DNA of 33,320 nucleotides from a virus. Location of the stretch: positions 1-33,320 of the IMG/VR virus record IMGVR_UViG_3300028393_000212; one strand, given 5' to 3'. Below, in pieces: positions 1-6,890 of the stretch (within the stretch, counting starts at the first letter, position 1; each line of letters begins with the position of its first letter). The position numbers and the translations under genes are program-made. A model generated the notes under the pieces. It made no database searches. It had not been told where the DNA came from and saw nothing but the letters and a program-made list of their open reading frames with translations.

Positions 1-879
1 AAGCTGGTATCACAGACTACCAGTACAGAAGACGAACTATCAAGTTCTCAAACTGTGCCAGCACTGCATTACGGAGCTCCGGATCGTATTTTTTGGTACG
101 AGCGTCCGTGGATTAAAAAAGCAAGACAAATTTATGCTGGACAATACACCACAGCACTAGACATGTCAGTGCTACCCAACAGACACTTACGTCAATTCAA
201 ATATGCAAACATTTCTTATACTCCTCATCATGGCAGTCATGCTGCCGCTGGTTATTATACAAGTCCATTTAATCATTGTGCGATTGTTGTGCTCGATGCG
301 ATCGGAGAATTTGAGTGTGCTTCCATATGGCAAGGGCTACACGGTGAAATGAAAAAAGTATGGAGCCGTAGTTATCCACATAGTTTAGGTTTATTCTATT
401 CAGCATTTACACAACTCTGCGGACTTACACCTATTAAGGATGAATTCTTATTACAACAAATGAGTGATCAAGGCGACCCTATGCGCTACTATTGGGATGT
501 AAAAAACTATATAGACGGCTTAGTTCACGCTCATAAAAACATGCACAGAGGTATCCAAGATTGGCCGTACCCAATCACCAATCTAGATGATCAGTGTGAT
601 ATTGCCGCCGCAGTACAAACTGTTTTTACAGAGCAAGTACATGGTGTTATGAAAAAAGCCAAAGAGTTAACCAACGCCGACTGTCTAGTCTACATGGGAG
701 GTTGTGCTATGAATAGTCAAGCCAACAAAAACGTAGTTGAATCTAAATTTAAATATCGCTGGAGTTTACCTAACCCAGGAGATCCTAGTAGTAGCATTGG
801 AGCGGTATTATATCATACCAAACAGAGAGTATGGGATTATAAGTGGGATCCTGTCAAACACATTGCAATTAATGTATAA
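1..879 (+). CDS. Carbamoyltransferase (NodU/CmcH family), 3' part
   Basis: The frame is open from the first base, so the N-terminus lies outside the window; a GTG at 55 is internal. Visible family marks are a HHGSHAAAGYYTSPF block (the histidine-rich HxxSHAA motif), a VLDAIGEFE strand, MGGCAMNSQANKNV (the GGxAxNxxAN block), and PNPGDPSSSIGAVL near the C-terminus. These belong to the ASKHA-fold domain that makes carbamoyl-adenylate and transfers carbamoyl to a hydroxyl group, usually on a sugar or antibiotic. Relatives occur in marine T4-like phages. The phage substrate cannot be read from sequence; a nucleotide or glycan modification is possible. The helicase gene starts 17 nt downstream on the same strand. 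Confidence 0.9.
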   Translation, partial: KLVSQTTSTEDELSSSQTVPALHYGAPDRIFWYERPWIKKARQIYAGQYTTALDMSVLPNRHLRQFKYANISYTPHHGSHAAAGYYTSPFNHCAIVVLDAIGEFECASIWQGLHGEMKKVWSRSYPHSLGLFYSAFTQLCGLTPIKDEFLLQQMSDQGDPMRYYWDVKNYIDGLVHAHKNMHRGIQDWPYPITNLDDQCDIAAAVQTVFTEQVHGVMKKAKELTNADCLVYMGGCAMNSQANKNVVESKFKYRWSLPNPGDPSSSIGAVLYHTKQRVWDYKWDPVKHIAINV

Positions 880-891
880 AGAGAGTATAAT
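863..891 (+). promoter_or_regulatory. Possible sigma70-type promoter before helicase gene
   Basis: TTGCAA at 863-868, 17 bp, then TATAAT at 886-891. The helicase ATG lies only 5 nt after the -10 box, so a transcript from here would start at or inside the start codon. It may serve a leaderless message or be fortuitous. Confidence 0.3.
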
Positions 892-896
892 AGCGT

Positions 897-2375
897 ATGA
901 GTGATTATAACGATAACAAGAAAGATAAAGCAAGACAAAACGTAGACTATGGCTACGATATTCAGCGTGTCTATTTAGAGATGATGTTGGCAGATGCTGG
1001 TACATTTGTACGCTGTCAAAGTATTTTTGATAGTAAACTATTTGATCGCAGACTACAGGATTCCGCGGAGTTTTTAACCAAATATGTAAGCGAAAATAAT
1101 GTATTGCCCACGCCAGATATTATTAATGCGGCCACAGGATCAAATTTAAAAGCCGCCACAGATTTGCGTGAAGAACATTTTGAATGGCTACTCAACGACT
1201 TTGAAACGTTTACTCGTCACAAAGGACTTGAGCGAGCAATCTTAGAATCGGCGGACTTGTTGGAAAAAGGCGAGTATGGTCCGGTGGAAGAAAAGATTAA
1301 ACAAGCAGTACAAGTAGGACTACAACGTGACATGGGCACAGATTACTTTGCTGATCCTAGAGCACGTCTTATGAAGATCAAGGATAAAAATGGACAAATA
1401 TCTACAGGCTGGAAAAGCATTGATGATAAGTTGTATGGAGGATTTAATCGCGGTGAGCTTAATATCTGGGCTGGCGGCTCTGGTGCTGGTAAGAGCTTGT
1501 TTTTGGCTAACCTTGGTGTTAACTATGCCCTTGCTGGTCACAATGTATTGTATCTCACACTAGAGTTGAGTGAAGAATTAGTTAGCTTGCGTGTGGATGC
1601 AATGGTAACTGGAATACCTACAAGAGAGATTTTCAAGAGCATCGATGATGTTGAAATGAAAGTTAAAATGATTGGCAAGAAGTCTGGCCAGTTCCAAGTC
1701 AAGTATATGCCAAGTGGTAAGACAGCAAACGATATTCGTGCTTATATGAAAGAGTATGAAATCAAAATGGGACGTAAGATTGACGTACTGTTAGTTGACT
1801 ACATGGACTTGCTACTACCTTTGAGCAAGCGTATTAGTGCTGAAAACTTGTTTGTCAAAGACAAGTATGTGAGTGAAGAACTGCGTAATTTGGCGGTGGA
1901 AAAGAACTGTGTGTTTGTTACAGCGGCACAGTTGAATCGAGGTGCTGTTGAAGAAGTTGAGTTTGATCACAGTCATATCTCGGGTGGACTTAGTAAGATT
2001 CAGACAGCAGATAATGTGTTTGGTATCTTTACAAGTCGTGCAATGCGTGAGCGTGGACGTTATCAAATCCAGTTAATGAAAACACGTAGCTCGAGCGGTG
2101 TTGGTATGAAGATTGATTTGGATTTTAATGTGGACACACTACGCATTAGTGATCTAAGTGAGGAAGATGGTTATGGAAATCATAACAGTCAAAGTGCAGG
2201 ATCTACTTTACTAAACAGTATTAAACAACGACAGACTGTAACTACAGAAGATACCGGTTGGGAACGTGCAAGCCCTAAAGAAGGATTTGACCTAGCCAAG
2301 CCCAAGGTTAAGGCCAATGTAGAGTCAAGCAAACTTAGAGAACTGTTGAATAACTTGCCAAGTGACGACTTGTAA
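897..2375 (+). CDS. Replicative DNA helicase, DnaB/T4 gp41 type
   Basis: 492 aa, the usual size for T4-type gp41. An N-terminal helical domain (about 1-150) precedes a RecA-like motor. Walker A GGSGAGKS is at 193-200, Walker B VLLVDYMD near 297-304, the motif III-like VTAAQLNRG near 341-349, and a C-terminal KTRSSSGVGM segment supplies the basic finger region. It should unwind the lagging-strand template at the fork as a hexamer with the phage primase. The long match to the DnaB C-terminal domain makes the call secure. An AAAGAGAG stretch 13-18 nt upstream is a weak ribosome site. Confidence 0.95.
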   Translation: MSDYNDNKKDKARQNVDYGYDIQRVYLEMMLADAGTFVRCQSIFDSKLFDRRLQDSAEFLTKYVSENNVLPTPDIINAATGSNLKAATDLREEHFEWLLNDFETFTRHKGLERAILESADLLEKGEYGPVEEKIKQAVQVGLQRDMGTDYFADPRARLMKIKDKNGQISTGWKSIDDKLYGGFNRGELNIWAGGSGAGKSLFLANLGVNYALAGHNVLYLTLELSEELVSLRVDAMVTGIPTREIFKSIDDVEMKVKMIGKKSGQFQVKYMPSGKTANDIRAYMKEYEIKMGRKIDVLLVDYMDLLLPLSKRISAENLFVKDKYVSEELRNLAVEKNCVFVTAAQLNRGAVEEVEFDHSHISGGLSKIQTADNVFGIFTSRAMRERGRYQIQLMKTRSSSGVGMKIDLDFNVDTLRISDLSEEDGYGNHNSQSAGSTLLNSIKQRQTVTTEDTGWERASPKEGFDLAKPKVKANVESSKLRELLNNLPSDDL

Positions 2376-2439
2376 TCTTCGTGTAATGCTATTTTTTTAA
2401 CAATGAGATAAGTACACATATAATAACTACCAGGAAATC

Positions 2440-2883
2440 ATGGAACTTTACCGCATACGAGATATTAACGACCCGTTAACTCACTTGATGAAGGACGATC
2501 CAGTTCGTCCTCACATTCCTCTTGAACAACGTATTTCCAACAACAGTGAAATACTAATACTACGCCGAGGTGATGAAGTGCTAGCGGCCACTTGTATGCA
2601 ATGGTTAGCCGATGTTCCTGAATCTGAAGAAGATCTAGTTAGTATGAGCAAAGACCACAATGTGGCTGTGTTCTATACTATTTGGAGTTATAGTCCAGGA
2701 GCCGGAGCAAGTTTACTACAACAAGCGGCAAACTGGCTAAAATCAGAGTTTGAAACACTAACAGGTATAGTTACCCTAAGTCCTCAAACTCAAATGGCCG
2801 AACGTTTTCATTTGAAAAATGGCGCTAAGATTCGTAAGACTAACAAAGACACTGTTAACTACGAATACTACTTTAAAGAATAA
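2440..2883 (+). CDS. GNAT-like acetyltransferase fold protein
   Basis: 147 aa, preceded by an AGGAAATC ribosome site. The central strand (VAVFYTIWSYSPGAGASLLQQAANWLK, residues about 76-102) followed by LTGIVTLSPQTQMAERFHLKNGAKI resembles the GNAT acetyl-CoA site and the C-terminal 'FYxKxGF' element, with SPGAGASL in place of the usual R/QxxGxG/A loop. Its position after the helicase gene is typical of T4-like phages. The substrate is unknown, and the degenerate pyrophosphate loop leaves activity uncertain. It ends directly against the convergent proline-rich gene with no spacer. Confidence 0.6.
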   Translation: MELYRIRDINDPLTHLMKDDPVRPHIPLEQRISNNSEILILRRGDEVLAATCMQWLADVPESEEDLVSMSKDHNVAVFYTIWSYSPGAGASLLQQAANWLKSEFETLTGIVTLSPQTQMAERFHLKNGAKIRKTNKDTVNYEYYFKE

Positions 2884-3864
2884 TCAAGCACCAAAGTTAC
2901 TGTTAGGCGCAAAGCTCATTGGATTATCCATTGTACCACCTAAGGGTGTTTGCTGTCCGAGCCAGTCTACTTTCTTGTCAGCTGGCTTGGATGGCATTGG
3001 TGCAATGTTTGGCGGTTTCTTCTTGGCATCTGTGACCTTGTACATGCTACACCAGCGAAAGCGTTTGATGCCTTTCTTACGAGCTTGAGCAATAGCAGCA
3101 CTCTTACTGGCCGCTTTGATTTCTGGCAAATCACCGCCAGCTGCGGGCGCAGGACTTCCTGTTTTACTTTCAGCTTCTTTTAGTCCAGCAATCTTTCTCC
3201 AACGATTCAATTCTTCATTTTCCAGTAGAGCAGCTCGATCGTCAAGACTTTCTGCGCCAAAGTTACTGTTGGCACCAAAACCCATTGGATTAGCCATAGT
3301 ACCACCTAAGGGATCAGCTTGTCCGAGCCAGTCTACTTTCTTGTCAGCTGGCTTGGATGGCATGGGTGCAATATTTGGAACATCAATGATCTGGCACCAT
3401 TCAAAATCACTACATCCGCCCTGTTTGGCCGCAGCATAGGCCTTGTTAAAAGAAGGCATGAGTCTAAGTTTGGCTTTGAGTTCAGGACCGCATGGCTCAG
3501 TAGGGTTCACGGGCGCTGGGTCAGGAGTGGGCATAGGAGCAATAACATCGGGAACCGGAGCAGGCGTAGGTTCTGGACTAGGACCAGGTGCGGGCGTTGG
3601 CTCTGGTGCTGGGCTCGGAGTTGGCGTGGGTGCTGGAGCATCTGCTGGACCGTATTTGACATTGTAAATATCACCAAAGCGACTGCGAATCACATTGCCC
3701 GAACCATCAGTAGCAGCACTGAGAATCTTCTGTCCGTTGCGTGGATCTACATCACCTATCTTTAATGGCGGTTCATTGTGTTGAACATCCAAGTCTTCCC
3801 CACGTTCGTTGATTGCTACCAGTCGATCGCTTAGTTCGCGTATTTGTTGTGCCAAGTTAGTCAT
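2884..3864 (-). CDS. Proline-rich repeat protein, probable virion protein
   Basis: 326 aa. Residues 1-70 form an N-terminal region with LAQQIRELSDRL. Residues 74-122 are a Pro/Ala/Thr/Glu linker of the PTPxPAPEPTPAP kind. Two related modules follow (about 137-204 and 250-326), each with an FxWC strand, then PNIAPMPSKPADKKVDWLGQ, then LGGTMxNPMxF and NSNFGA. A short ENEELNRWRKIAGL helix lies between them; similar ELxRxRxLAG helices occur in T4-like structural proteins. No enzymatic motif is seen. The stiff linker and repeated modules suggest a virion surface or tail component (inference). A GATAAATA box and an AGAGGATC ribosome site precede the ATG. Confidence 0.6.
   Translation of the reverse strand: MTNLAQQIRELSDRLVAINERGEDLDVQHNEPPLKIGDVDPRNGQKILSAATDGSGNVIRSRFGDIYNVKYGPADAPAPTPTPSPAPEPTPAPGPSPEPTPAPVPDVIAPMPTPDPAPVNPTEPCGPELKAKLRLMPSFNKAYAAAKQGGCSDFEWCQIIDVPNIAPMPSKPADKKVDWLGQADPLGGTMANPMGFGANSNFGAESLDDRAALLENEELNRWRKIAGLKEAESKTGSPAPAAGGDLPEIKAASKSAAIAQARKKGIKRFRWCSMYKVTDAKKKPPNIAPMPSKPADKKVDWLGQQTPLGGTMDNPMSFAPNSNFGA
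2887..3010. repeat. Direct repeat copy 1 inside proline-rich gene
   Basis: This encodes the last module of the proline-rich protein. About 43 bp (from GTCCGAGCC to GGATGGCAT) are identical to 3321-3363, and the flanks are close, so the duplication is fairly recent or kept alike by recombination. Confidence 0.8.
3255..3374. repeat. Direct repeat copy 2 inside proline-rich gene
   Basis: Partner of 2887-3010, in the same orientation, about 360 bp away. It encodes residues about 164-204 of the proline-rich protein. Confidence 0.8.
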
Positions 3865-3882
3865 TATTGATCCTCTATGATT

Positions 3883-3901
3883 TATTTATCGTCACTAAAT
3901 A
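3883..3901. promoter_or_regulatory. Divergent late-promoter-like boxes
   Basis: TATTTATC at 3883-3890 (GATAAATA on the minus strand) faces the proline-rich gene, and CTAAATA at 3895-3901 faces the gene at 3906. The pair is nearly palindromic. T4-type late promoters consist only of a TATAAATA-like -10 box, so these are candidates for back-to-back late promoters. Confidence 0.5.
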
Positions 3902-3905
3902 AACA

Positions 3906-4112
3906 ATGCGAATTAAAGAAATTACTGAAAACTACGTGGGCAACGCACACATGGGTGCTGGCTCTGAACGAAGCCAAGATCAACGATTATTGGAAAAACC
4001 CCGCACTCGCAAGCACAATCGCAAACTCAAGGACAACATTGGCTACAGCATAGGTGCCGGTCCCGCAAGTGGTTCCTGGGCCAACTCGGGTGCTAGGTTC
4101 AAGCAGATGTGA
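3906..4112 (+). CDS. Small basic protein with capsid-targeting-like leader
   Basis: 68 aa, rich in Arg, Lys, Gly and Ser. The first nine residues, MRIKEITEN, resemble the leaders of the proteins at 31339 (MRANEFINE) and 31590 (MRIYEILKE), and the T4 internal-protein capsid-targeting sequence MKTYQEFIAE. That leader is cut by the gp21 prohead protease after [L/I]xE, and ITE fits. The rest is Gly/Ser/Arg-rich with no known fold. The likely role is an internal head protein bound to DNA. There is no ribosome site; CTAAATA ends 4 nt before the ATG. Next downstream is the convergent HNH gene. Confidence 0.6.
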   Translation: MRIKEITENYVGNAHMGAGSERSQDQRLLEKPRTRKHNRKLKDNIGYSIGAGPASGSWANSGARFKQM

Positions 4113-4127
4113 TTCGCGAAGCGGAAA

Positions 4128-4163
4128 GCAGATTTTTCGGCGAAGCCCAGCGGAAAAATTTTC
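4128..4163. repeat. Intergenic element A, copy 1
   Basis: The sequence begins AGCAGAT and ends AGCGGAAAAATTTTCC. A diverged copy in the opposite orientation lies at 18533-18573. Here it sits in the 134-bp gap after the gene at 3906. The near-palindrome GGAAAAATTTTCC could act as a weak bidirectional terminator. Confidence 0.4.
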
Positions 4164-4246
4164 CCACCCTGATTAAACTGCCAGTTAATGCTGTCACTGT
4201 TGAGAATGGGTTCTGCAGGGTAAAAAAAATACCTGCGCAAAAAAAT

Positions 4247-4951
4247 TCAACCTGAGATTCTGTTTTCCAAGATTTGTTTATATAGCGGATGATTCAAGCT
4301 GTCTTGTGTTAGTGTGCTAGCTTTGGTTTGATTGAGTTCTTTCCATAATGGACGAAGATTAGAGTAGTGATTGAGCAATAACAGTTCCGGTTCGTTACGG
4401 GCTAGCTTAACAGGTACTATGTGATCAATGTGCCAAAGCGCACGGTTGGACCATGACATACCGTGCAAGAACTGACTTTCAATATGAGCAGAGAACTCAT
4501 CAAAAGAACATCCTAGTATACTGGCAGATTTTGTAGTTTTCTTATATCCTTGATTACTTAATACATTGGCTATAAGTGTACCTACATTGGCACGCAACTT
4601 GGCCAAAGGGTTAGAACGGCGACGTTCACGCATGTACATGGCTCTTGGTGTGTTCTTTAATGGAGGTGTGGGTTTACACACACGATTGGCACGATTCTTA
4701 TCGCTGATACATGCTCTACAAGTCAACGTGTGATTGTAGAATTCAGACAGATTTTTAGTGGCAGCACACACACGGCAAGTTTTTTCAGTACGGGGTGGAG
4801 GTTTGGGTTTGGGTGTTTTTGGCACATAAGCAGCAAGTGTACACGCTCTGCATTGGCTAAGGTATTGAGTATGCCCAGTGCGGGGATTGGTGCCTTTAAC
4901 GTAGAACGCATCAAAGGGCTTGGATTGGCAACATTTGGTACAGGTTTTCAT
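4247..4951 (-). CDS. HNH endonuclease with two zinc ribbons
   Basis: 234 aa. Two Cys4 ribbons (CTKC...CRAC at 4-36, CRVC...CRAC at about 58-80) precede a basic linker and a C-terminal HNH core. The core reads WHIDHIVPVKLA, then NHYSNLRPLWKELNQTKAS, giving the metal-binding HIDH, the central Asn and the N-x2-K end. Such free-standing proteins in T4-like phages are usually homing endonucleases that spread by cutting related genomes. It stands alone, convergent with the gene at 3906 and separated from the next minus gene by a 377-bp spacer, which fits an insertion. Confidence 0.85.
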   Translation of the reverse strand: MKTCTKCCQSKPFDAFYVKGTNPRTGHTQYLSQCRACTLAAYVPKTPKPKPPPRTEKTCRVCAATKNLSEFYNHTLTCRACISDKNRANRVCKPTPPLKNTPRAMYMRERRRSNPLAKLRANVGTLIANVLSNQGYKKTTKSASILGCSFDEFSAHIESQFLHGMSWSNRALWHIDHIVPVKLARNEPELLLLNHYSNLRPLWKELNQTKASTLTQDSLNHPLYKQILENRISG

Positions 4952-4955
4952 ATAC

Positions 4956-4965
4956 TATTATTTAC
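4956..4965 (-). promoter_or_regulatory. Late-box-like GTAAATA before HNH gene
   Basis: On the minus strand GTAAATA stands 7 nt before the ATG and there is no Shine-Dalgarno sequence. It matches the TAAATA core seen at 3895, 26166, 31328 and 32307. Confidence 0.35.
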
Positions 4966-5051
4966 CCGAAAGGGTCCTGCGTCTCAAGAATTTCTTGCTC
5001 GAAAAAAAATATAAAGAAGTACTTGTAGAAAAAGAGGGGTGAAAATACTTC

Positions 5052-5109
5052 GGTACCCATGCGCTGTTGCGCTATAGCAACAGTTTTATAAAATTCATGC
5101 CTGGGTGCC
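5052..5109. other. Nested hairpin in 377-bp intergenic region
   Basis: Outer arms GGTACCCA (5052-5059) and TGGGTGCC (5102-5109) pair with one wobble. An inner 7-bp stem CTGTTGC/GCAACAG (5064-5083) has a 6-nt loop and is followed by TTTTATAAAA on the plus strand. It may be a terminator for plus-strand transcription or a structured RNA. No gene is visible in 4952-5328. Confidence 0.5.
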
Positions 5110-5164
5110 CCCACCCTCTCGATGATTATTTTATATGTCCCCCACCGATATCAAAAAGAAAAAA

Positions 5165-5196
5165 ATCCCCAGAAAGAATTTAATCAGTCTGGGGAT
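5165..5196. terminator. Hairpin ATCCCCAGA/TCTGGGGAT
   Basis: A 9-bp stem with a 14-nt loop, preceded on the plus strand by a run of A (a U run on the minus transcript). It lies 130-165 bp beyond the stop of the AAA+ gene and is a candidate second terminator for the minus operon. Confidence 0.5.
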
Positions 5197-5198
5197 AC

Positions 5199-5240
5199 AA
5201 AAGGTCTTGCCGGGAGCGATTCGGGCTTACAAGACCTTTT
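5199..5240. terminator. Probable terminator after AAA+ gene
   Basis: An 11-bp perfect stem, AAAAGGTCTTG/CAAGACCTTTT, with a 20-nt loop and T runs on both sides, so it can work in either direction. It is the first strong hairpin after the AAA+ stop at 5329. Confidence 0.6.
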
Positions 5241-5268
5241 CATGGACACACTTGCCGGGAGCGAATCG
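5206..5268. repeat. Direct repeat CTTGCCGGGAGCGAWTCG, two copies
   Basis: Copies lie at 5206-5223 and 5251-5268 and differ at one base. The first forms most of the loop of the terminator hairpin. Function unknown. Confidence 0.5.
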
Positions 5269-5328
5269 TTGGGCATGTCCTGTACAGCCTACAGCTATGC
5301 TGCTGCTTACTGTACTGTGGCGCACAGC

Positions 5329-6210
5329 TTACCTGTTGCGCATACACGTTACCTCTGCTACTGCCTTCCACTTGTCCGGGAAGCCGTGCTTCAAGTCTGC
5401 TACCTTAAGGACTGTACGCAGGCTCAGCTCACGTAGGCGTGGCACATTGGCCTTAACAAAGTCTACCACTTCCATCTTCTGGTAGTCTTCAAACTCATAC
5501 TTGTCCAACATGCCGCACTCAGCTACCACTTGCTCAATACGCAAGAGCTTCTCGCGCTCAGTATCAATAGTGAGATCCAAGTAGTGGCAACGGCTCTCCA
5601 GGGCTTCCAAGTGGTCACGCAGCTTCTTGCTCTTAACGTGATCAAACTTGATGTTGGTAATGAAGATAGCACCACCTTTGAACTCAAAGCTATCTGGCAC
5701 GCCTTCACGACGCAATAGATGTGAGTCAGTGTTCCAATGGATCATACGCTTACTGGATGTGTCCAGTGCCGCTTTGAGAATGTTCAAGCTCAAGTCATCT
5801 AACAGTACTGAGTCACAGTCATCAAACACTAGAATGTTCTTAGCATCCTTGTAGTGGTAGAGCTTACTGTACAAGCCCAATGCGCTCATTGCGCCCTTGA
5901 CCACTTCATACTTCTTCAGCTTCTGATCGTTAGCCACGTCAGCGAAGACATCATGCTTTGACAGTACTTTCTCTACACCAAAGCTCTTGCCAACACCTGG
6001 AGGGCCTGTGACAATCATAGCACGGACTTTGCCGCTCTTAACCGCACGGGTCATGTCATCGAGGATCTCAAAACGATCACGCATACGATCCATGATCTCA
6101 GCGTCTGTCTCTTTACTCAAATCTTTCTTGACTGACTCCACTTCCAAGCTCTTGGTTGTGACTTCAGATTGCAGGGCCATCAGCATCTTTGATGTAACTA
6201 CTTTCGCCAT
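5329..6210 (-). CDS. AAA+ ATPase
   Basis: 293 aa. Walker A GPPGVGKS is at 69-76, Walker B ILVFDDCD at 126-133, sensor 1 AIFITN at 181-186, and a candidate arginine finger is in LESRCHY near 207. The first 50 residues are helical and charged. It is a single-domain ATPase of the kind found in many tailed phages; its partner is unknown, and loading, remodelling or a MoxR-like role are all possible. It is the last gene of the minus-strand early block. The ATG at 6210 follows GGAGCGACG and a promoter with the 17-bp spacer. Confidence 0.85.
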   Translation of the reverse strand: MAKVVTSKMLMALQSEVTTKSLEVESVKKDLSKETDAEIMDRMRDRFEILDDMTRAVKSGKVRAMIVTGPPGVGKSFGVEKVLSKHDVFADVANDQKLKKYEVVKGAMSALGLYSKLYHYKDAKNILVFDDCDSVLLDDLSLNILKAALDTSSKRMIHWNTDSHLLRREGVPDSFEFKGGAIFITNIKFDHVKSKKLRDHLEALESRCHYLDLTIDTEREKLLRIEQVVAECGMLDKYEFEDYQKMEVVDFVKANVPRLRELSLRTVLKVADLKHGFPDKWKAVAEVTCMRNR

Positions 6211-6240
6211 TCGTCGCTCCTTTGGTTAATTAATATTTAC

Positions 6241-6269
6241 ATTATAACAGGATGTTGCCATCCTGTCAT
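6241..6269 (-). promoter_or_regulatory. Sigma70 promoter of AAA+ gene
   Basis: ATGACA, 17 bp, TATAAT. The spacer plus -35 end holds an 8-bp inverted repeat ACAGGATG/CATCCTGT with a GCAA loop. Confidence 0.85.
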
Positions 6270-6278
6270 GTCTTTTGG

Positions 6279-6599
6279 TTAGTCTAATCTCGAGCCTGCA
6301 TAAGCCTTCAAGCCCAGGCTTTGCAAGTAAGTGGCCAGAGCCTCTGCGCCAGCTTCTTTGACTGATACTGACTGAGTTGGAATCTTTGCTGGATCCCAAT
6401 AGCTCAAGCACTTGGGTTTGTAGTCCTTGCGGAAGCCAGCTGCAATCAGCTCTTTGGCCTGCTTGCTGTTGGTACGGTCCACGTACACATCCACCCAACC
6501 AAAACCGCATGCATCACGCTCGCCAATCTTTTGATACATCTCAACGCCTGCCAAGTGGGCTAGCACAAAACCTGCTTGAATCTGATTTGCTGTTACCAT
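6279..6599 (-). CDS. Conserved phage protein, unknown function
   Basis: 106 aa, ending in AYAGSRLD. The middle reads ERDACGFGWVDVYVDRTNSKQAKELIAAGF, a small alpha/beta pattern (strand GFGWVDVYV, then helix) that I associate with conserved small proteins of proteobacterial phages. No catalytic motif. The start is set by GGAGCGACACT 5 nt or so upstream. It is transcribed alone from its own promoter and ends just before the AAA+ promoter. Confidence 0.75.
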   Translation of the reverse strand: MVTANQIQAGFVLAHLAGVEMYQKIGERDACGFGWVDVYVDRTNSKQAKELIAAGFRKDYKPKCLSYWDPAKIPTQSVSVKEAGAEALATYLQSLGLKAYAGSRLD

Positions 6600-6631
6600 A
6601 GTGTCGCTCCTATTGTGTTGTTGAAGTAGTA

Positions 6632-6660
6632 ATTATACTGTCTTAGCGGCGGGTTGTCAA
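6632..6660 (-). promoter_or_regulatory. Consensus sigma70 promoter
   Basis: Perfect TTGACA, 17 bp, TATAAT, driving the 106-aa gene. The promoter lies inside the 3' end of the upstream membrane-protein gene. Confidence 0.9.
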
Positions 6661-6828
6661 GCCGTTAACGCCTGCAAAGAACAGGGCCAATCCGCAGAGT
6701 GCAATACCGCACAATGGCAAGAGTTGGCTGTCTGGGGCTGTGTCAATTGTACCTGACACTCCGTACACTAGGAAAAATCCTACGAATGCTACGACTGCGT
6801 CGCAGAATGCATATAGTTTATCTGACAT
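6643..6828 (-). CDS. Small two-helix membrane protein
   Basis: 61 aa with two hydrophobic segments (about residues 9-26 and 37-55) separated by a short polar loop GTIDTAPDSQ, and a basic tail TTRR, which by the positive-inside rule suggests a cytoplasmic C-terminus. Not recognised. A small phage inner-membrane protein could act in exclusion or lysis control, but nothing shows this. GGAGCGAAACTT precedes the ATG. Confidence 0.7.
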   Translation of the reverse strand: MSDKLYAFCDAVVAFVGFFLVYGVSGTIDTAPDSQLLPLCGIALCGLALFFAGVNGLTTRR

Positions 6829-6861
6829 AAGTTTCGCTCCTTATTTGCTGTTGATGTTGTA

Positions 6862-6890
6862 ATTATAACGTCTTAAGCCACTTCAGTCAA
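6862..6890 (-). promoter_or_regulatory. Sigma70 promoter
   Basis: TTGACT, 17 bp, TATAAT, driving the 61-aa membrane protein; it lies around the stop codon of the GP88-family gene. Confidence 0.85.

Noticed and set aside
2396-2424. Promoter before the GNAT-like gene (TATAAT at 2419)
   Set aside because: The -10 is good but no -35 is present at 16-18 bp; left unlisted.
2950-3765. Several plus-strand frames opposite the proline-rich gene
   Set aside because: They mirror the repeats and Pro-rich codons of the minus gene, with no ribosome sites.
5122-5485. Plus-strand frames of 104 and 116 codons
   Set aside because: They cover terminator hairpins and the 3' end of the AAA+ gene and lack ribosome sites.
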